Assembly: GCA_947492525.1 (NCBI GenBank)
Contig: CANLNQ010000014.1
Location: 140,088 to 204,087 of the forward strand
Length of the DNA stretch: 64,000 nt
Direction: 5' to 3'
Origin: an uncultured Granulosicoccus sp.
GTDB taxonomy: Bacteria; Pseudomonadota; Gammaproteobacteria; Granulosicoccales; Granulosicoccaceae
Shown: positions 18,021-27,313 of the stretch, in pieces
How positions within the stretch are numbered: the first letter of the stretch is position 1
Layout: each line of letters begins with the position of its first letter
The notes under the pieces: model-generated
Told to the model about the DNA's origin: nothing
What the model saw: only the letters and a program-made list of their open reading frames with translations
Database searches by the model: none
Made by a program: the position numbers and the translations under genes

Positions 18021-19943
18021 CTACTGCGACTTTCTTACCCGCAGATACCATTCGCACAGCAGACGTACCTGCTTTTCGGTGTAGCCCTTTTCTATCATGC
18101 GCTTCACGAAGCTTTCGTGCTTGCTTGCCTCATCCGAGGATGATTTCGCATTGAAGGAGATGACCGGCAGCAGTTCTTCGGTGTTGGAGAACATCTTCTT
18201 CTCGATGACCTCCCGAAGTTTCTCGTAACTGGTCCAGGAGGGGTTCTTGCCACCCTTGTTGGCACGAGCCCGCAGTACGAAATTGACGATCTCGTTGCGA
18301 AAATCCTTGGGGTTGGCGATACCGGCAGGTTTTTCGATCTTCTCCAGCTCATCGTTGAGTTGTGCTCTATCGAAACTCTCTCCGGTCTCCGGATCCCGAT
18401 AGTCCTCATCCTGGATCCAGTAGTCGGCGTAGGTCACATAGCGATCAAAGATGTTCTGGCCATACTCGGAATACGATTCGAGATAGGCTGTCTGGATTTC
18501 CTTGCCGATGAAGTCGGCGTAGCGGGGCGCCAGATAGCCCTTGATCAGCTCGATATAGCGTCGCTGTACTTCGTCGGGTAGCTGCTCGCGCAGCAGTCGC
18601 TGTTCAAGCACATACATCAGATGCACCGGATTGGCTGCCACTTCGCTCTGATCGTAATTGAACACGCTGGACAACACCTTGTAGGCAAAACGCGTCGAGA
18701 TGCCACTCATGCCTTCATCGATACCTGCGAAGTCGCGATACTCCTGAACCGACTTGGCATCGGGTTCCACATCCTTCAGGTTCTCGCCATCGTACACACG
18801 CATCTTGGTGAACACATTGGAATTCTCGGGCTCGACCAGTCGTGACAGAACGGAGAATTGCGCCATCATGTTCAACGTGCCGGGCGCACACGGTGCATCC
18901 GACAGCGAACTGTTGGCCAGCAGTTTCTCGTAGATCATGACCTCTTCGGATGCCTGGAGGCAATAGGGCACCTTGACGATATAGATGCGATCAAGGAATG
19001 CTTCGTTGTTTCTGTTGTTGCGAAACGAGCGCCATTCGGATTCGTTCGAGTGCGCCAGGATCACACCCTGGAACGGCATCGCAGAGAAGCCCTCGGTTCC
19101 CTTGTAATTGCCCTCCTGCGTGGCCGTCAACAGCGGATGCAGCATCTTGATGGGGGCCTTGAACATCTCCACGAATTCCAGCAGACCCTGATTCGCCTGG
19201 CACAGGCCGCCGGAATAGCTGTAGGCGTCCGGGTCGTCCTGTGAGTAGGATTCGAGCATGCGGATATCGACCTTGCCCACCAGCGAGGAGATGTCCTGAT
19301 TGTTCTCGTCTCCCGGCTCCGTCTTGGCGATGGCTACCTGACGCAGCACCGAAGGCTGTATGCGAACCACCTTGAACTTGGTCAGGTCACCGTCGTATTC
19401 CGCCAGGCGCTTGATGGCCCAGGGGCTCATGATGCCCGAGAGATAGCGTTTGGGAATGCCGTATTCCTCTTCCAGCGCGTCAGCTTCGCGTTCCGGGTTG
19501 AACAGGCCCAGAGGAGATTCGTTGATTGGCGAGCCTTTCAGGGCGTAGATGGGATAGGACTCCATCAGCTGCTTCAGTTTCTCGGCGATGGAAGACTTGC
19601 CGCCTCCGACGGGGCCGAGCAAGTAGAGAACCTGCTTGCGTTCCTCCAGACCCTGGGCCGCATGCGTGAAGTAGGAGACGATCTGCGAGATCGCTTCTTC
19701 CATGCCGTAGAAATCCTTGAAGGCCGGATATCGACGAATCACGCGATTGGAGTGAATGCGAGACAGGCGCGGATCCTCCCGGGTATCCACGTACTCCGGC
19801 TCGCCGATGGCTGCCAGCATTCGCTCCGCGGCACTGGCGTATGTCATCGGGTCTTCCCGACATAGCTCAAGGTAGTCCATCAAGGACATTTCTTCATCAC
19901 GAGCCTTTGCATAAGTCTCGCGGTAGGTTTCGAACAGTTTCAC
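18021..19943 (-). CDS. PrkA family serine protein kinase (YeaG-like)
   Basis: PrkA/YeaG protein, 640 residues. It has an AAA+ type N-terminal domain with Walker A GPVGGGKS at 110-117 and the C-terminal PrkA kinase domain. The start is a GTG at 19943: GGAGG is placed seven bases upstream, and MKLFETYRETYAKARDEEM is the typical family N-terminus, so the upstream in-frame ATG at 19976 is rejected. It is the first gene of the prkA-yeaH-spoVR operon. In E. coli the homologues respond to nitrogen starvation and stationary phase; I did not find a convincing sigma-54 or sigma-S promoter here. Confidence 0.95.
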   Translation of the reverse strand: MKLFETYRETYAKARDEEMSLMDYLELCREDPMTYASAAERMLAAIGEPEYVDTREDPRLSRIHSNRVIRRYPAFKDFYGMEEAISQIVSYFTHAAQGLEERKQVLYLLGPVGGGKSSIAEKLKQLMESYPIYALKGSPINESPLGLFNPEREADALEEEYGIPKRYLSGIMSPWAIKRLAEYDGDLTKFKVVRIQPSVLRQVAIAKTEPGDENNQDISSLVGKVDIRMLESYSQDDPDAYSYSGGLCQANQGLLEFVEMFKAPIKMLHPLLTATQEGNYKGTEGFSAMPFQGVILAHSNESEWRSFRNNRNNEAFLDRIYIVKVPYCLQASEEVMIYEKLLANSSLSDAPCAPGTLNMMAQFSVLSRLVEPENSNVFTKMRVYDGENLKDVEPDAKSVQEYRDFAGIDEGMSGISTRFAYKVLSSVFNYDQSEVAANPVHLMYVLEQRLLREQLPDEVQRRYIELIKGYLAPRYADFIGKEIQTAYLESYSEYGQNIFDRYVTYADYWIQDEDYRDPETGESFDRAQLNDELEKIEKPAGIANPKDFRNEIVNFVLRARANKGGKNPSWTSYEKLREVIEKKMFSNTEELLPVISFNAKSSSDEASKHESFVKRMIEKGYTEKQVRLLCEWYLRVRKSQ

Positions 19944-20463
19944 GTTAGAACCTCCAGAGCAACCTTTCGCACACACCGACAGAGCATGTCGTTCAGTTGC
20001 GGATCAAGTTTTCATGGCACGAACATCTAATTGATACGTTGCAATCCCTTGAAGCGCTCACCGTTGTGCCTCGCAGTTTCAAACAATCGATAGCTGTAGT
20101 CTTGCTTTAACGATAGTGACTGATTCGGCTTCTGTCACGGAGTGATTAACACTGATTTCCGCGTCGTTCCTGTAGAGCCTTGTACGTGACTACTTCAGCA
20201 AGAAACAGTCCGTTACTCAAGTGAAACACTGTATTTTCCCCGTGAAAATTCGTTACACATGGCTGAGACTGCGGCGCATGGGGATTTGTTCCGTGTCGTG
20301 CAAACGGTATCTCGCGCCGATGATTTTCAGGCAAGAGGCAGAACGTGTGCAATGGAAGCTGTCTGCAGACTCATGTCAGTGCAATGAAATACGATGATTG
20401 CCTTGGATTGGGGCATGGGGTAATTTGACCATTAGCGTGCGTAAGGTCAGTCAGATTCCAACG
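19944..20463. other. Non-coding region upstream of prkA
   Basis: 520 bases without a recognisable gene, between the prkA start and the convergent-side end of the unknown gene at 20464. It is less GC-rich than the genes and must hold the prkA operon promoter. I searched for a sigma-54 -24/-12 pair and found none. Short open frames present here have no similarity I recognise. Confidence 0.5.
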
Positions 20464-21240
20464 TTACGGTGCCATGACGGAGTCGCGGTACTCCTGTTCA
20501 ACGGTCCTGCCGAAAAAGTCAGTCCTGGCTACCCGAATGGGCATGGCAGAGTCAGACAGTGGTGATGCGTCGAAAGCTCGCATACCGCATCGCATCGGCA
20601 GGGTGGAATGCTCGATGATCCCCTGATTGTCCTCGATACGACCGATGCAGAATTCCTGGTCAAAGGCGTCCGCCAATGCCGTGTTGTCGCCGCAGGCGAT
20701 GGCGTGATCGACCTCGTCGGGTAGTGAACGGCTCTGGCCAGTTCTATCCTTCCAACCGAGCCCCATGGCAAAGCGGGTTGTTGTCCACAACAGAAACAGC
20801 CTCTGCCCACTTGCGTTTGTCATCAGTCGGGTCTGAGGGATCGTCGTATCGACACGCTGCCAGAGCTCTTCATACGGATCATGTATACCGACTTCGAGCA
20901 GGCCTTCGGCGGTCTGGATGATTCTGCCGGTGTCTATTCCTTTCAGCGGACCCTGCAAGTTGATGATACGCGTCCAGGTGCAGATACCGTTTTCCACGGA
21001 CGTTGTTCCGGCGAAGCCTTCTGCGCGTGCCAGTACACGCAGTTGTTCCGCACTGAGCGACGACAAGGAGGGTGCCTGATCGAGTGACATCGCTGCAAGC
21101 GGTAGTCGCATATCCACATGGTGATGCTCGCCCTGCATCCACATGACACGGGTCGTGTGGTCCTCAAGCTCGGGTGTGCGTAGCCAGTATCGTTGCCACA
21201 AGCCATGTGTGTCGGCAAGCGTCGGCAGAGGCTCTGTCAT
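20464..21240 (-). CDS. Conserved hypothetical protein coupled to an isochorismatase-like hydrolase
   Basis: 258-residue soluble protein with no domain I can name. It starts TEPLPTLADTHGLWQRYWLR and has repeated Trp and charged stretches (TRVMWMQGEHHHVDMRLPL, LRVLARAEGFAGTTSVE, TWTRIINLQG, GIHDPYEELWQRV), which look like the two beta-rich halves of a lipocalin- or heme-binding-like fold, but that is only an impression. The ATG at 21240 shares one base with the stop of the isochorismatase gene (TGATG), so the two are translationally coupled. It is the last gene of a six-gene transport/hydrolase operon and probably acts on the same substrate. Confidence 0.75.
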   Translation of the reverse strand: MTEPLPTLADTHGLWQRYWLRTPELEDHTTRVMWMQGEHHHVDMRLPLAAMSLDQAPSLSSLSAEQLRVLARAEGFAGTTSVENGICTWTRIINLQGPLKGIDTGRIIQTAEGLLEVGIHDPYEELWQRVDTTIPQTRLMTNASGQRLFLLWTTTRFAMGLGWKDRTGQSRSLPDEVDHAIACGDNTALADAFDQEFCIGRIEDNQGIIEHSTLPMRCGMRAFDASPLSDSAMPIRVARTDFFGRTVEQEYRDSVMAP

Positions 21241-21854
21241 CAAGCTACCCGCCGCGACTGCTGTTCAAGAGCCTCGGTGAGAGCGTCAACGGTGCTGACA
21301 GCGCCGCTTTGCAGGTATTCCATGGCGGCCAGCGCTGCGCGGTGTGCCTCTTCCGAGGTACCTCCGAGCGCATCTTCCGCCACGCGGCAGTAGTAATCAT
21401 GCTGATGCGCATCGGCAAAGGTGTAGTGGATGCAGACGTCAGTCATGCCACCTACCAGCAGCAGGGTTTCCGCCTTGAGACCCTTCAGCAATATCTCCAG
21501 TTCTGTGCCGAAAAAGGCCGAGTAGCGGCGCTTGCGCACGAGATAGTCCTTGCTGGTGAAACCCGTTTCTTCGGCGATACGAGTACCCGGATCGTTCTCC
21601 AGCAGGTGAATCCCTTCCGCACCGTCCAGTTCTCGCCCGTAGTCAACGAAATCCGGCCGATGACATTCCTGCAGAAAGACAACGGGTACTGACAGGGCTC
21701 GCGCATTCTCGATCAGTGTGCAGGCTCGACGCATTCTTTCACGGTAGTCAGCGACTTCGGGTATGCCGGCCGAATACCCCTCCATGAAGGCGCCCGCCTG
21801 TATGTCGATCACCAGAAGTACGGTCTTGCCGACCAGTAGAGGTTGTCGAGTCAT
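21240..21854 (-). CDS. Isochorismatase family cysteine hydrolase
   Basis: Cysteine hydrolase of the isochorismatase superfamily, 204 residues. The catalytic triad is readable: Asp17 in LVIDIQAGAF, Lys108 in VRKRRYSAF and Cys141 in GGMTDVCIHY. The family includes nicotinamidase, N-carbamoylsarcosine amidase, ureidoacrylate (RutB), biuret and oxamate amidohydrolases. The substrate is probably a small amide brought in by the polyamine-type ABC importer encoded upstream in the same operon (56 bases apart). Confidence 0.88.
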   Translation of the reverse strand: MTRQPLLVGKTVLLVIDIQAGAFMEGYSAGIPEVADYRERMRRACTLIENARALSVPVVFLQECHRPDFVDYGRELDGAEGIHLLENDPGTRIAEETGFTSKDYLVRKRRYSAFFGTELEILLKGLKAETLLLVGGMTDVCIHYTFADAHQHDYYCRVAEDALGGTSEEAHRAALAAMEYLQSGAVSTVDALTEALEQQSRRVA

Positions 21855-21910
21855 TTGCAGTCTTTGCCTGTCAGCTGATGTCGCGCCCTGTGTGGACCAT
21901 GTGTCCGCTG

Positions 21911-22720
21911 TCAGGAGCCCTTGTTGGTTGGATCCGCACCTAGCAGGTGTGGCAAGTCACCAAAGCGGCCCACAAGTCCATAGACGAGGGCTGAAGTGGC
22001 AATGAAGGTGATGGCACCGACGGCCATGGTGGGCGTGAAGCCATTACGCAGGGAATTGAATATCTGCAGAGTGACCGTCGAGTAGCTGGATGAGCTGACA
22101 AAGAACATGACGATGAACTCGTTGAAACTCAGTACCAGCGCAAACAGGAAGCCCGATATCGTCCATGCGATGGTCTGCGGAAGTATGACTGTACGGAATG
22201 TGACTTGCTCGGTAGCGCCCATCGTGGCTGCGGCGTCCAGATGGCTTCTGTCAATGGCGTTCAGCCCGATGGAGATGGTTGCCAGAGGCAGGGCAAGGTG
22301 CAGCAGCGCATGGCTCAGAATGCCTGCGCCGATGGTGCCCAGCAAGCCTGAGAACGCCCACATGAAGCTCAGGCCTACCCCGAACACGATGGGTGGCAGG
22401 ACAAAGGGAAGCGCCGTCAGCCCGGCCACCAGTCGAGACCAGCGATTGTCGAATTTCCACAGCCTGTAGGCAATCGGCCAGGCCATCAGCGTGGCCAATG
22501 CAGCGCTGCTGAAGGCGATGAGAATGGATGTTCGCAGACTTCTGACCCAGATCTGTTCATTGATGAAGAAGTCGGCAAAGCGTTGCAGACTGGGATCCTG
22601 GGGAGGGAACAGCATGGTACGGCCGCTGTTCAAGGCCGCACCGCACACCACGACCACCGGCAACAGCAACACGATGAGGCAGAAGCCCATGTACAGCCGC
22701 CCGATTATCTTCATCTTCAT
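21911..22720 (-). CDS. ABC transporter permease, PotC type
   Basis: Inner-membrane permease, 269 residues with about six helices. The EAA-type loop is present as AIDRSHLDAAATMGATEQVTF. It resembles PotC/PotI permeases for spermidine/putrescine and related cationic solutes. The ATG at 22720 overlaps the upstream permease stop (ATGA); a longer open frame reaching 23164 is a shadow of the PotB-like gene in another frame. Works with the PotB-like, ATPase and binding protein genes upstream. Confidence 0.9.
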   Translation of the reverse strand: MKMKIIGRLYMGFCLIVLLLPVVVVCGAALNSGRTMLFPPQDPSLQRFADFFINEQIWVRSLRTSILIAFSSAALATLMAWPIAYRLWKFDNRWSRLVAGLTALPFVLPPIVFGVGLSFMWAFSGLLGTIGAGILSHALLHLALPLATISIGLNAIDRSHLDAAATMGATEQVTFRTVILPQTIAWTISGFLFALVLSFNEFIVMFFVSSSSYSTVTLQIFNSLRNGFTPTMAVGAITFIATSALVYGLVGRFGDLPHLLGADPTNKGS

Positions 22721-23736
22721 GATCGACTCTTCGAACGGTTGGCCAGATAATGGCTTGCCCCGAGGCACAGGCAGGCCGAGACCAGCAGAACCACCGCCTG
22801 GGCGGCGCCGAACGGTGCATTGAGCGTCGCGCCACGGATGGATTGGTAGATGGAGAGCGTGAGTGTTTGCTGCGGAGGAGCGGCGAATACGGACACCGTG
22901 ACATACACGCCTAGCAGAAACACGAAGAGCAGCAGAGTCGTACCCATGAGAGGAATGCGGATGGAGGGAAGAATGACTGTTCTCACGACGGTCATGGGTC
23001 TGGCGCCCATCGTCTGCGCAGCTTCCATCAGGGAGTTGTCCATGCGACTCAGGGGCGGGAACAACAGGATGACGGCGTAGGGCCAGACGAGATAGGTCAT
23101 CGTCAGAATGACCGCGAAACCGGATGTCTTGAATTTCAGATCCCGCGGGTTTGCCAGGCCCCATTCGCGCAGCAGAGGAAAGAAGCCGTTGTCCTTCAGC
23201 CAGCCGGTAACGCCTGCTTCGCGCAGTACCATGGGCAGTCCGGAGCGGTTTGACAACAATACGTCCCAGCCCATGACAACAAAGACTTCAGACAATGACA
23301 CGATGGACAGCAGCACCACCAGCCACACCGTTTGCAGTTGACGAGACTGCCGGGTCATCAACCAGGTAAAGGGAAAGGCCAGAGTGACGGCCAGCACGGC
23401 GCCGACAGTTGCGTAGTAGAAGGAATAGAAGAGCTTCTGGCTGTAGAGAAAGGACACCGAATCCGGCCACTCGAGACCGACGAAGAATCGACGATATTGC
23501 GAGAAATCCAATGCCCACTGCCAGGCCGCGCCCTCGATCTTCTCGCCCAGACTGATCACCAGAACCAGAGCGAACGGCAATAGACACAGCAGGCAGGTCG
23601 CACCGATCAGCAGAGGTAGTAGTAAAGGTCGAAGCATCACTGGCTCGCTACTGGCCGTTTCCTGTAACCCGGCGGGCAAGGGCTTCGTGATGACACTTGC
23701 CACCGGTTCAGGCGCTTTCCTGGCGTGGGTAGACAT
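22717..23736 (-). CDS. ABC transporter permease, PotB type
   Basis: Inner-membrane permease of the spermidine/putrescine (PotB/PotH) type, about 339 residues. An N-terminal extension of about 30 residues precedes helix 1 (LLLPLLIGATCLLCLLPFA); the coupling loop is MDNSLMEAAQTMGARPMTVV. The start at 23736 is preferred over 23775; both overlap the 3' end of the ATPase gene, which ends at 23708. Confidence 0.9.
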   Translation of the reverse strand: MSTHARKAPEPVASVITKPLPAGLQETASSEPVMLRPLLLPLLIGATCLLCLLPFALVLVISLGEKIEGAAWQWALDFSQYRRFFVGLEWPDSVSFLYSQKLFYSFYYATVGAVLAVTLAFPFTWLMTRQSRQLQTVWLVVLLSIVSLSEVFVVMGWDVLLSNRSGLPMVLREAGVTGWLKDNGFFPLLREWGLANPRDLKFKTSGFAVILTMTYLVWPYAVILLFPPLSRMDNSLMEAAQTMGARPMTVVRTVILPSIRIPLMGTTLLLFVFLLGVYVTVSVFAAPPQQTLTLSIYQSIRGATLNAPFGAAQAVVLLVSACLCLGASHYLANRSKSRS

Positions 23737-24793
23737 GAAGTGCCTCACTTGGCATTTCAATTCTGACCGCATCACCCGGACTCAAGCGCGTCGCGCCTGC
23801 ACTGGGCAGTTCACAGATCAGCTGCCGATCGTCTGCATCCAGATACACCTCGCGGACCGGTCCGATATCTCGCACCAGCTTGACACTGGCCGGAATGAAC
23901 TGATCGGACGACTGGCTATCGGTGTGCAGAATCGTGCGCTCCGGCCGACAGCCGACCGTTACCCGAGCACCGTTGATGAATGACGGGGGAGAGGAGGGCG
24001 TCAGGCGTACTCCGGCCACTTCGACCTGCCTGTCGTGTACAACGCCTTCAAGCAGGTTGGTCTTGCCGATGAAGGAGGCTACAAAGGAAGAGCGCGGCGA
24101 GCTGTAGACGGCCTGCGGTGAGCCTGTCTGTTCCACGTGTCCGGCAGACATCACCACGATACTGTCCGCCATGCTCATGGCTTCTCTCTGGTCGTGGGTG
24201 ACCACAATGGTGGTGATGCCCAGTTCCTGCTGCAAAAGTCTCAATTCGATCTGCATTTCCTCGCGCAGCTGCGCATCGAGAGCAGACATCGGTTCATCCA
24301 GCAGGAACAACCTGGGTTCCTGTGCCAGCGCTCTGGCTATGGCTACCCGCTGTTTCTGCCCTCCGGACAGTTCGCCGATGCGGCGCGCGTGCAAGGGGGC
24401 AAGTTTGACCAGATCCAGCAATTCCAGTGCGCGCTTGCGGCGCACTGTCTTGTCCACTCCAGAGATGGACAGCGCATAGGCGACGTTGTCTTCGACGCTC
24501 AAATGCGGGAACAACGCAAAGGACTGGAACACCATGCCGAATCGCCGTTGATAGGCGGGCATGGTCGTGATGTCCGATCCGCCGAGTATCAGAGTGCCGG
24601 TGCTGGCAGATTCCAGCCCGGCAATGATACGAAGCAGTGTTGTCTTGCCACATCCTGACGGTCCCAGCAAGGCGGTGAGCTCGCCTTCCGGAAACGACAG
24701 ATTGATGTCGTCCAGTGCGGTTGTTCCATCTGCGAACGTCTTGTTGACGTTCTTCAGTTCGAGGCCCTGTCCTGATCCGGTTGAAGTAGTCAC
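23708..24793 (-). CDS. ABC transporter ATP-binding protein, PotA type
   Basis: ATPase component, 361 residues. It carries Walker A GPSGCGKTT, Q-loop region FQSFALFPH, signature LSGGQKQR, Walker B LFLLDEPMSALD and a C-terminal TOBE domain, as in PotA. No ATG precedes the domain; the best start is a GTG at 24793, one base after the stop of the binding-protein gene (TGACGTG). The longer open frame to 24907 has no family similarity before that point. Confidence 0.9.
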   Translation of the reverse strand: MTTSTGSGQGLELKNVNKTFADGTTALDDINLSFPEGELTALLGPSGCGKTTLLRIIAGLESASTGTLILGGSDITTMPAYQRRFGMVFQSFALFPHLSVEDNVAYALSISGVDKTVRRKRALELLDLVKLAPLHARRIGELSGGQKQRVAIARALAQEPRLFLLDEPMSALDAQLREEMQIELRLLQQELGITTIVVTHDQREAMSMADSIVVMSAGHVEQTGSPQAVYSSPRSSFVASFIGKTNLLEGVVHDRQVEVAGVRLTPSSPPSFINGARVTVGCRPERTILHTDSQSSDQFIPASVKLVRDIGPVREVYLDADDRQLICELPSAGATRLSPGDAVRIEMPSEALHVYPRQESA

Positions 24794-24794
24794 G

Positions 24795-25895
24795 TCAACT
24801 GGCCAGCATCTTTTCCCAGTTCTCGGAGATGAAGGTCTCGTTGTCCAGGTAGCTTTCGTAGGCTGGGGTGATGGCAGGTGTGCCTGAGACAGCCGTGAAC
24901 TCGTCATCGCTCAGATCAGTCTTTGACTGCGCCAGCAACGGGGCCGTACCGATCTTGCGACTCATCAAAGCCTGTGTGGAAGGGTCACAGGAAAAGGCGA
25001 TGAACTCCTTGGCCTCATCGGATTTTTCACTCAAGGGTGAAAGACACCAGGAACCGTAATCCTGTGGATTGCCTTCCTTGGGAAAGACAGATGCGATGGG
25101 GAAACCGTCGGAGGCCATCAGGGTTGCCACATCGTGGAAATACATGCCACCAATGACATCTTCGTTTTTCATGGCTTGTTCCATCTGGCTCTCTGCAGAC
25201 CACCACAGAGCCACGTTGGATTTGAGCTCGGCTATCTTCTCGATGACGGCAAGGATTCCCTCCTTGCTCGATAGCGTGGCTGCGCCATCGAAAAAGGTGG
25301 CCGCCGTGATGTCAAGCAGGAAGCTGTTGAACAACTTGGACAAGCCCAGCGAGGCTTCGAAGTTCTCGGAATCCCAGAAGTCTGCCCAGCTAGCCGGTAC
25401 GTCCACCTGATCGGGGTTGACCACCATGGATACGAACCATGACATGGCGCCCACACCCAGAATGTCGTCTTCGGGTTTGTAGATGAAGACCTCTTCAAGG
25501 TTGTTGACCGAGGAGTTGCCTGCAAGATCCAGAGGGGCGATCAAACCGCCTATTCTGCTAGCCTTGATCATGGTGTCGCGTGCGAACAGGGAGAGGTCTG
25601 TTGGAGAACTGCCCGAGGCCGCTGCCTGCTGCATGGTGACCAACCAGTCGGATGAGTTGGGTTGGGTGACACTTTCAACCGCAATGCCGGTGGCTTCGGT
25701 AAACGCCGGGTAGACGAATTCCTTGAAGCTGTTCTCGAAGTAGCCGCCATAGGTGCCGATTCTGAGTGTGCGATCTGCAGAAAACGAGGGAATCGAAAAC
25801 AGGCCGCCTGCAGCCAGAGCCGTGGCGCCTGCTCCCAGTTTCAGTGCTTGCCGACGGGAAGGTGATGCAGGTATGCCGCTGGCATTCGAATTCAT
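24795..25895 (-). CDS. Extracellular solute-binding protein, PotD/family 1 type, Tat signal
   Basis: Periplasmic binding protein of about 366 residues, first gene of the operon. The N-terminus has a twin-arginine signal (SPSRRQALKLGAGATALAAGG) ahead of the mature start near SADRTLRIGTYGG. The body resembles PotD-like polyamine-binding proteins. ATGs at 25895 and 25931 are both possible and neither has a good ribosome binding site. The ligand may be a polyamine-like or other cationic nitrogen compound; the coupled amidohydrolase suggests an amide. Confidence 0.85.
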   Translation of the reverse strand: MNSNASGIPASPSRRQALKLGAGATALAAGGLFSIPSFSADRTLRIGTYGGYFENSFKEFVYPAFTEATGIAVESVTQPNSSDWLVTMQQAAASGSSPTDLSLFARDTMIKASRIGGLIAPLDLAGNSSVNNLEEVFIYKPEDDILGVGAMSWFVSMVVNPDQVDVPASWADFWDSENFEASLGLSKLFNSFLLDITAATFFDGAATLSSKEGILAVIEKIAELKSNVALWWSAESQMEQAMKNEDVIGGMYFHDVATLMASDGFPIASVFPKEGNPQDYGSWCLSPLSEKSDEAKEFIAFSCDPSTQALMSRKIGTAPLLAQSKTDLSDDEFTAVSGTPAITPAYESYLDNETFISENWEKMLAS

Positions 25896-26162
25896 GTACG
25901 TGTTGGGGGTGACAGGCTTGCGTTCAGGCATGGGTTGATCAAGGCTCGAGAGTGAATTTGAAGGTCTACAACCGTTGGAAACGCTATCATTCGAATCCGT
26001 TCCAATTGCATCCTGCACGACATCAAAGCTGTGAATGGCGCTTTTCCGCGTTACGGCATGAACCCTGTAACCCTCGTGAAAAATAGCTTTCTATTGGACT
26101 ATTCCTGCAATTTACGCATCCAACTGATGCAACTGCGACACCATGCGCACCAAAACGGAGCA

Positions 26163-27263
26163 ATGATGAAGACCGAAGAAGTGATTGTCGATGGTACTGA
26201 TCAACAGATCGCACTGAGTCAGGCGAACCTGCCGGTGATCGATATTGCAGCACTGAGTGATGATACCGACGACGCGGCGAGAGAAGTGGGGCGACAGTTG
26301 GGTGAGGCAGCTCGCACGTCCGGCTTCTTCTATATCACCGGGCATGGTGTGCCACAGGACCTGATCGATGAACTTTTCGCCGCGTCCAGGGCTTTCCATG
26401 AGAAGCCACGATCGTACAAGATGAGATACTGGTCAGGTTTTACCAGCAACCATCGGGGCTACGTGCCCTTCGAAGAGAACGGCTTCGATTTCCCGGCCAG
26501 AATCAATTTCAACGAGGCATTCGATCTGTCCTGGGAAGCACCGGCTGACCATCCGGACTATCTGGCGAAATGGCGCATGACCGGGCCCAATGTCTGGCCG
26601 GATATCCCCGGTTGGCAAGAGGTAGTGGCACGTTATTACGACGCAGTCTTCGAAGTGGGATTGCGCTTGCTGGACAGCCTGGCGATGGAACTCGAGATTG
26701 ATCCTGCCAGTCTGCGTCAGTACATCACTTGCCCGACCTCTCAGCTTCGCTTGCTGCGCTACATCGAGAACGATTTGCCGAAGAGCAAGGACCTTGTCGG
26801 CATCGATGCGCATTCAGACTTCGAGTGCTTCACCATACTGTTGCAGGGAGGGCCGGGTTTACAGGTCATGAACAGTGAGGATTACTGGGTGGAGGCGCCG
26901 CCGATTCCCGGGTGTTTCATCGTGAACATCGGCGACATTTTCGAAACCTGGAGTGGTGGGCAGTTCAAGTCGACGCAGCACCGAGTGGTCAACACGGGCC
27001 GTGAGCGCTATTCATTTCCCTTGTTCTTCGGGCTGGACTATCACGCGGTGGTCGAGCCCTTGCCGGGCTATGACACACCCGAGGCCTGTGAGAAGTATCC
27101 GCCAATCAAGGCCGGAGATCACTTGATGCGCATGAGTGTCAAAGCGTTCCGCTACATGAATGAATCTCTGGAGAACGGTGACATAAAGCTGGATGTAGAA
27201 GTGCCGGAGAACAACCCGTTCAAGAGGGTCGCGAACGTCATCGACGAGACGATGAAGGCATGA
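26163..27263 (+). CDS. 2OG-Fe(II) oxygenase of the isopenicillin N synthase family
   Basis: Non-heme iron, 2-oxoglutarate-dependent dioxygenase, 366 residues. The DIOX N-domain starts LPVIDIAAL and has GFFYITGHGVP. The iron site is His217, Asp219 and His273 (AHSDF and STQHRVV), and RYS (Arg282, Ser284) binds 2-oxoglutarate. Start at 26163, where CGGAG precedes a double ATG; longer frames upstream lack a ribosome site. It is divergent from the PotD-type operon and convergent with the creatininase operon, so it may hydroxylate or demethylate the substrate of either; the substrate is unknown. Confidence 0.88.
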   Translation: MMKTEEVIVDGTDQQIALSQANLPVIDIAALSDDTDDAAREVGRQLGEAARTSGFFYITGHGVPQDLIDELFAASRAFHEKPRSYKMRYWSGFTSNHRGYVPFEENGFDFPARINFNEAFDLSWEAPADHPDYLAKWRMTGPNVWPDIPGWQEVVARYYDAVFEVGLRLLDSLAMELEIDPASLRQYITCPTSQLRLLRYIENDLPKSKDLVGIDAHSDFECFTILLQGGPGLQVMNSEDYWVEAPPIPGCFIVNIGDIFETWSGGQFKSTQHRVVNTGRERYSFPLFFGLDYHAVVEPLPGYDTPEACEKYPPIKAGDHLMRMSVKAFRYMNESLENGDIKLDVEVPENNPFKRVANVIDETMKA

Positions 27264-27293
27264 GCCGGAATTGAATCGCGCCGGTGGGCCGTG

Positions 27294-27313
27294 GCCGGGC
27301 AACTCAGCCCGGC
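27294..27313. terminator. Hairpin between convergent oxygenase and creatininase-like genes
   Basis: GCCGGGC (27294-27300) and GCCCGGC (27307-27313) give a 7-bp perfect stem with a 6-nt loop. It overlaps the stop codon of the creatininase-like gene on the minus strand and follows the oxygenase stop by about 30 bases. No long T-run. Confidence 0.5.

Noticed and set aside
16803..18143. 446-residue plus-strand open frame opposite YeaH
   Set aside because: Shadow of the yeaH coding strand; no family features.
19944..20463. Sigma-54 promoter for the prkA operon
   Set aside because: One TGGCAC occurs near 20017 but on the wrong strand and without a TTGC at the right spacing.
22721..23164. N-terminal extension of the PotC-like permease
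   Set aside because: The extra residues are the PotB-like gene read in another frame; the ATGA overlap at 22720 gives a proper start.
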